A DNA stretch of 64,000 nucleotides from Clavibacter sp. B3I6 (GTDB lineage: Bacteria > Actinomycetota > Actinomycetes > Actinomycetales > Microbacteriaceae), in assembly GCF_030816895.1 (NCBI RefSeq), contig NZ_JAUSYL010000001.1, forward strand, positions 3,100,001-3,164,000. The letters run 5' to 3'. The position numbers and the translations under genes were made by a program. Positions within the stretch are counted from its first letter, which is position 1; each line of letters begins with the position of its first letter. Positions 60,773-64,000 of the stretch are shown piece by piece. Below the pieces are notes generated by a model that ran no database searches, was not told the DNA's origin, and saw only the letters and a program-made list of their open reading frames with translations.

Positions 60773-63046
60773 ATGGAAGGTCCAGAGATCAAGTTCGCCG
60801 AGGCAGTCCTCGACAACGGCAAGTACGGAACGCGCACGGTCCGGTTCGAGGCCGGCCGCCTCGCGCAGCAGGCGCAGGGCGCGGTCGCCGCGTACCTCGA
60901 CGAGGACACCATGCTGCTGTCCGCCACCTCGGTGGGCAAGCACCCGAAGGACAACTTCGACTTCTTCCCCCTGACCATCGACGTCGAGGAGCGCAGCTAC
61001 GCCGCGGGCAAGATCCCCGGCTCGTTCTTCCGCCGCGAGGGCCGCCCCTCCACCGAGGCGATCCTCGTCTGCCGCCTCATCGACCGGCCGCTGCGCCCGT
61101 CGTTCATCACGGGCCTCCGCAACGAGGTCCAGGTCGTCATCACCGTCCTCAGCATCGCGCCGGACGAGTTCTACGACAGCCTCGCCATCAACGCGGCGAG
61201 CGCCTCGAGCATGCTCTCGGGCATCCCGTTCTCCGGCCCCATCGCGGGTGTGCGCCTCGCGCTCATCGGCGACCAGTGGGTCGTCTTCCCGAAGCACTCG
61301 CAGCTCAAGGAGGCCGTCTTCGACATCACCGTCGCCGGCCGCGTCGTCACCGACTCTGAGGGCAACGAGGACGTCGCGATCATGATGGTCGAGGCCGAGG
61401 CCACCGAGGGTGCCTGGGACCTCATCCAGGCCGGCGCCACCAAGCCCGACGAGGCCGTCGTCGCGCAGGGCCTCGAGGCCGCGAAGCCGTTCATCCAGCA
61501 GCTCGTCGCCGCGCAGGCCTCGCTCGCGCAGCAGGCCGCGAAGCCCACGGTCGACTACCCCGTCTTCCTGCCGTACGCGCAGGAGTCGTACGACGCCGTC
61601 TCGGCCCTCGCCCTCGACGAGCTGGGCACCGTGTACCAGATCGCCGACAAGATCGAGCGCCAGGACGCCGACGACGCGCTCAAGACCCGCACCAAGGAGG
61701 CCGTGGCCGCCAAGGTCGAGGCCGGCGAGCTGCCGCAGTCGGCGCTCACCGAGTTCTCCGCGGCGTACAAGTCCGTCACGAAGACCGTCGTCCGCGGCCG
61801 GATCCTCCGCGACGGCATCCGCATGGACGGGCGCGGCCTCGCCGACATCCGCCCGCTCGACGCCGAGGTGCAGGTCATCCCGCGCGTCCACGGCTCGGCC
61901 ATCTTCCAGCGCGGCGAGACCCAGATCCTGGGCGTCACCACGCTGAACATGCTCAAGATGGAGCAGCAGATCGACTCGCTGAGCCCCATCACGAAGAAGC
62001 GCTACCTGCACCACTACAACTTCCCGCCCTACTCCACCGGTGAGACCGGTCGCGTCGGGTCGCCGAAGCGCCGCGAGATCGGGCACGGCTTCCTCGCCGA
62101 GCGCGCCCTCGTGCCGGTGCTGCCGAGCCGCGAGGACTTCCCCTACGCGATCCGCCAGGTGTCCGAGGCCCTCGGGTCCAACGGCTCCACGTCGATGGGC
62201 TCCGTCTGCGCCTCGACCCTGTCGCTGCTGAACGCAGGTGTGCCGCTGCGCGCGCCCGTCGCCGGCATCGCCATGGGCCTCGTGTCCGACACCGTCGACG
62301 GCCAGGTCCGCTACGCCGCCCTCACCGACATCCTCGGTGCCGAGGACGCGCTCGGCGACATGGACTTCAAGGTCGCCGGCACGTCCGAGTTCGTCACGGC
62401 CATCCAGCTGGACACGAAGCTCGACGGCATCCCCACGTCGGTCCTCGACGGCGCCCTCAAGCAGGCGAAGGAGGCCCGCACGGCCATCCTCGGCGTGCTG
62501 AACCAGGCCATCGACGCCCCCGACGAGATGGCCCCGACCGCGCCTCGCGTGATCTCGGTCAACATCCCCGTCGACAAGATCGGCGAGCTGATCGGCCCGA
62601 AGGGCAAGACGATCAACGCCATCCAGGACGAGACCGGCGCCGACATCTCCATCGAGGAGGACGGCACCGTCTACATCGGCGCCGTCGACGGCCCGTCGGC
62701 GGAGGCCGCGCGTGCGCAGGTCAACGCCATCGCGAACCCGACGAACCCCGAGGTCGGCGAGTCCTTCCTCGGCACCGTCGTCAAGATCGCGACGTTCGGC
62801 GCGTTCGTCTCGCTGCTCCCCGGCAAGGACGGCCTGCTGCACATCAGCGAGGTCCGCAAGCTCGCCGGCGGCAAGCGCGTCGAGAACGTCGAGGACGTGC
62901 TCGGCGTCGGCCAGAAGATCCTGGTGGAGATCACCAAGATCGACGACCGCGGCAAGCTCTCGCTCGCCCCGGTGATGGAGGAGCCCGCCGATCAGGAGGG
63001 CCGCGACGCCGCGAGCGAGGGCCCCGAGGCCCCCGCCGAGGGCTAG
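60773..63046 (+). CDS. pnp: Polyribonucleotide nucleotidyltransferase (PNPase)
   Basis: 757 residues. Two RNase PH-like cores (about 10-240 and 345-585) with the second holding GDMDFKVAGTSEF (catalytic Asp), linked by an all-helical domain; then a KH domain (IPVDKIGELIGPKGKTIN, GxxG = GPKG) and an S1 domain (GTVVKIATFGAFVSLLPG). It degrades RNA from 3' ends with phosphate. ATG 60773 with AAGGAG 11 bases upstream. Short acidic tail. Strong terminator follows. Confidence 0.98.
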   Translation: MEGPEIKFAEAVLDNGKYGTRTVRFEAGRLAQQAQGAVAAYLDEDTMLLSATSVGKHPKDNFDFFPLTIDVEERSYAAGKIPGSFFRREGRPSTEAILVCRLIDRPLRPSFITGLRNEVQVVITVLSIAPDEFYDSLAINAASASSMLSGIPFSGPIAGVRLALIGDQWVVFPKHSQLKEAVFDITVAGRVVTDSEGNEDVAIMMVEAEATEGAWDLIQAGATKPDEAVVAQGLEAAKPFIQQLVAAQASLAQQAAKPTVDYPVFLPYAQESYDAVSALALDELGTVYQIADKIERQDADDALKTRTKEAVAAKVEAGELPQSALTEFSAAYKSVTKTVVRGRILRDGIRMDGRGLADIRPLDAEVQVIPRVHGSAIFQRGETQILGVTTLNMLKMEQQIDSLSPITKKRYLHHYNFPPYSTGETGRVGSPKRREIGHGFLAERALVPVLPSREDFPYAIRQVSEALGSNGSTSMGSVCASTLSLLNAGVPLRAPVAGIAMGLVSDTVDGQVRYAALTDILGAEDALGDMDFKVAGTSEFVTAIQLDTKLDGIPTSVLDGALKQAKEARTAILGVLNQAIDAPDEMAPTAPRVISVNIPVDKIGELIGPKGKTINAIQDETGADISIEEDGTVYIGAVDGPSAEAARAQVNAIANPTNPEVGESFLGTVVKIATFGAFVSLLPGKDGLLHISEVRKLAGGKRVENVEDVLGVGQKILVEITKIDDRGKLSLAPVMEEPADQEGRDAASEGPEAPAEG

Positions 63047-63068
63047 TCCCGACGCACCCCGCACGACC

Positions 63069-63104
63069 CGGATGCCCGTCCCACCTCGGTGGGGCGGGCA
63101 TCCG
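63069..63104 (+). terminator. Strong terminator after pnp
   Basis: 17-bp stem (63069-63085 with 63088-63104, one wobble) and further pairing of ACGAC with GTCGT outside. Confidence 0.75.
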
Positions 63105-63167
63105 TCGTGTGCGGGCCGTCCTGCGACGCCCCGGGGAGCGCGCTCAGCGAGCCCGGGTGCGGCCGGG

Positions 63168-63539
63168 CTACTTCCCGTCGTCCGGATCCGTGGGGTACGG
63201 GACGTCACGTGCCGGCGGCACCGAGATGGACGGCACCGGGGCGAGGTCGCCGGTGGGGCTCGGCGCGGGCGTCGGAGCCGGGGTCCCCGTGTCGGTCGGC
63301 GTCGGCGTCGGCACGGGCGATGGCGTGGTGCCCGGCGTCGTCCGGGGCTCCCCGGTGGCGGGCACGGGCGACGTGGGCCCCGTCGGCTCGCCGCCCGGGG
63401 ACAGCGCGGTCGCCGCGATGATCCCGGCGACCACGAGCGCCGCCGCGACCAGCGCGATCACGAGCGCGAGCCGGCGACGGCGGGGCGGGGCGTCGTCGCC
63501 CGCGTCCGCCGCCGTCCGCCCCTCGCCGTGCCGCGTCAT
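63168..63539 (-). CDS. Single-pass membrane protein with Pro/Thr-rich exterior
   Basis: 123 residues. A basic cytoplasmic N-terminus (APPRRRRLALV), one helix (about 24-46) and a long Pro/Thr/Ser-rich part with TPTPTD-like repeats outside the cell. No catalytic motif. Low-complexity, probably a cell-wall spanning stalk. Unknown function. ATG 63537-63539. Confidence 0.7.
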   Translation of the reverse strand: MTRHGEGRTAADAGDDAPPRRRRLALVIALVAAALVVAGIIAATALSPGGEPTGPTSPVPATGEPRTTPGTTPSPVPTPTPTDTGTPAPTPAPSPTGDLAPVPSISVPPARDVPYPTDPDDGK

Positions 63540-63562
63540 GACGTGCCCCGCATCCGGTCCGG

Positions 63563-64000
63563 TCAGTCCGCGACGGTGATCGCGGTGCCGACGAGCTGGG
63601 CGCGCCCGATTACGTGCGGCAGCATCAGGAAGCCGAGGATCGCGGGGGTCGCGCCCTCGGGGACGTCGACCGACTCGACGTCGAGCGCGGTCACGGTGAA
63701 GTAGTACCGGTGCGTGCCGTGGCCGGCCGGCGGCGTCGCCCCGGCGAAGCGCGTCTCGCGCGCCTCGTTGTGCATGGTGACGGCGCCCTCGGGCAGCAGG
63801 CCGGCGTCCGGGTCGCCCGCTCCGGCCGGGAGCGAGGTCGTGTCGGCGGGGATCCCGCGCACGGCCCAGTGCCAGAAGCCGCTGCCCGTGGGCGCGTCGG
63901 GGTCGTAGGCGGTGAGCACGTAGCTGCGCGTGCCCTCCGGCGCGCCGGTCCAGTTCAGGGCGGGGGACAGGTCCTGCCCGCCCTGGCCCGCACCGCGTGC
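63563..64000 (-). CDS. YbhB/YbcL (PEBP, Raf-kinase-inhibitor-like) protein, N-terminus outside window
   Basis: 145 residues are visible, reading in from the right edge in one open frame. DLSPALNWTGAPEGTRSYVL, DPDAPTGSGFWHWAV, and the GHGTHRYYFTV strand are hallmarks of the phosphatidylethanolamine-binding fold. Bacterial members have no settled function. The start codon and the first part of the protein lie beyond base 64000. Confidence 0.92.
   Translation of the reverse strand, partial: ARGAGQGGQDLSPALNWTGAPEGTRSYVLTAYDPDAPTGSGFWHWAVRGIPADTTSLPAGAGDPDAGLLPEGAVTMHNEARETRFAGATPPAGHGTHRYYFTVTALDVESVDVPEGATPAILGFLMLPHVIGRAQLVGTAITVAD

Overview
This is one contiguous, very GC-rich (by eye above 70 % G+C) chromosomal stretch from a high-GC actinobacterium. 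Family content, small intergenic gaps, frequent GTG starts, TANNNT -10 boxes placed exactly six bases before start codons, and a POL-PE-LIG LigD beside Ku all fit the Actinobacteria. Microbacteriaceae, perhaps Clavibacter-like, is my best guess; the genus cannot be proven from this window alone.

Layout. 1-7.7 kb: a zinc-ribbon membrane protein (cut by the left edge), an NfeD/flotillin pair in which the flotillin carries a one-base frameshift, an MFS carrier, a DUF2231-Rieske protein, a catalase-fold-like protein, a stress-type SDR and four tiny, highly acidic proteins in a row. 7.7-18.2 kb: an Hsp20 gene with both a CIRCE and a HAIR-like operator, an SDR, an epoxide hydrolase divergent from a MarR regulator that is coupled to an NmrA-like reductase, a zinc-free MDR reductase, a YihY membrane protein, a CYTH-CHAD protein and a carboxylesterase. 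18.2-28.9 kb: transporters (Pit phosphate carrier, NCS2 purine permease, Nramp-like carrier), GtrA and a dolichol-phosphate-mannose-type glycosyltransferase, DUF429, aspartate ammonia-lyase, an 11-residue-repeat LEA-like protein and an FAH-family hydrolase. 28.9-36.3 kb: DNA repair, with LigD and Ku divergent (NHEJ), a remarkable fusion of an exonuclease VII large-subunit-like catalytic core to a DUF4190 membrane tail, an AlkA-like glycosylase, then a GlcD-type flavoprotein. 36.4-53.8 kb: PrsW, DUF3072, a serine-recombinase homologue lacking its catalytic serine, DacB, a LuxR/NarL two-component pair, DUF2945, SDR, Dps, SMP-30, DJ-1/PfpI, PH-like protein, LspA, aldo-keto reductase, M50-like peptidase, Apt, VanZ-like protein, HelD-like helicase and an SLC13 carrier.

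54.0-57.7 kb is the clear accessory element. Base composition falls to roughly 50 % G+C, and the segment encodes a two-gene operon: a SIR2-domain protein followed by a HerA-type ATPase whose GTG start shares one base with the SIR2 stop. This is the architecture of the SIR2-HerA (Nezha) class of anti-phage NADase systems. 57.7-64 kb returns to the GC-rich backbone with a membrane-anchored HNH nuclease, an MFS carrier, rpsO and pnp with a structured pnp leader, a Pro/Thr-rich membrane protein and a PEBP-family protein cut by the right edge.

The most interesting items are the SIR2-HerA island, the XseA-core/DUF4190 fusion next to the NHEJ genes, the dead serine recombinase, the acidic mini-protein cluster, and the doubly controlled hsp20 gene. 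No CRISPR array, tRNA, rRNA, transposase or integrase gene was found.
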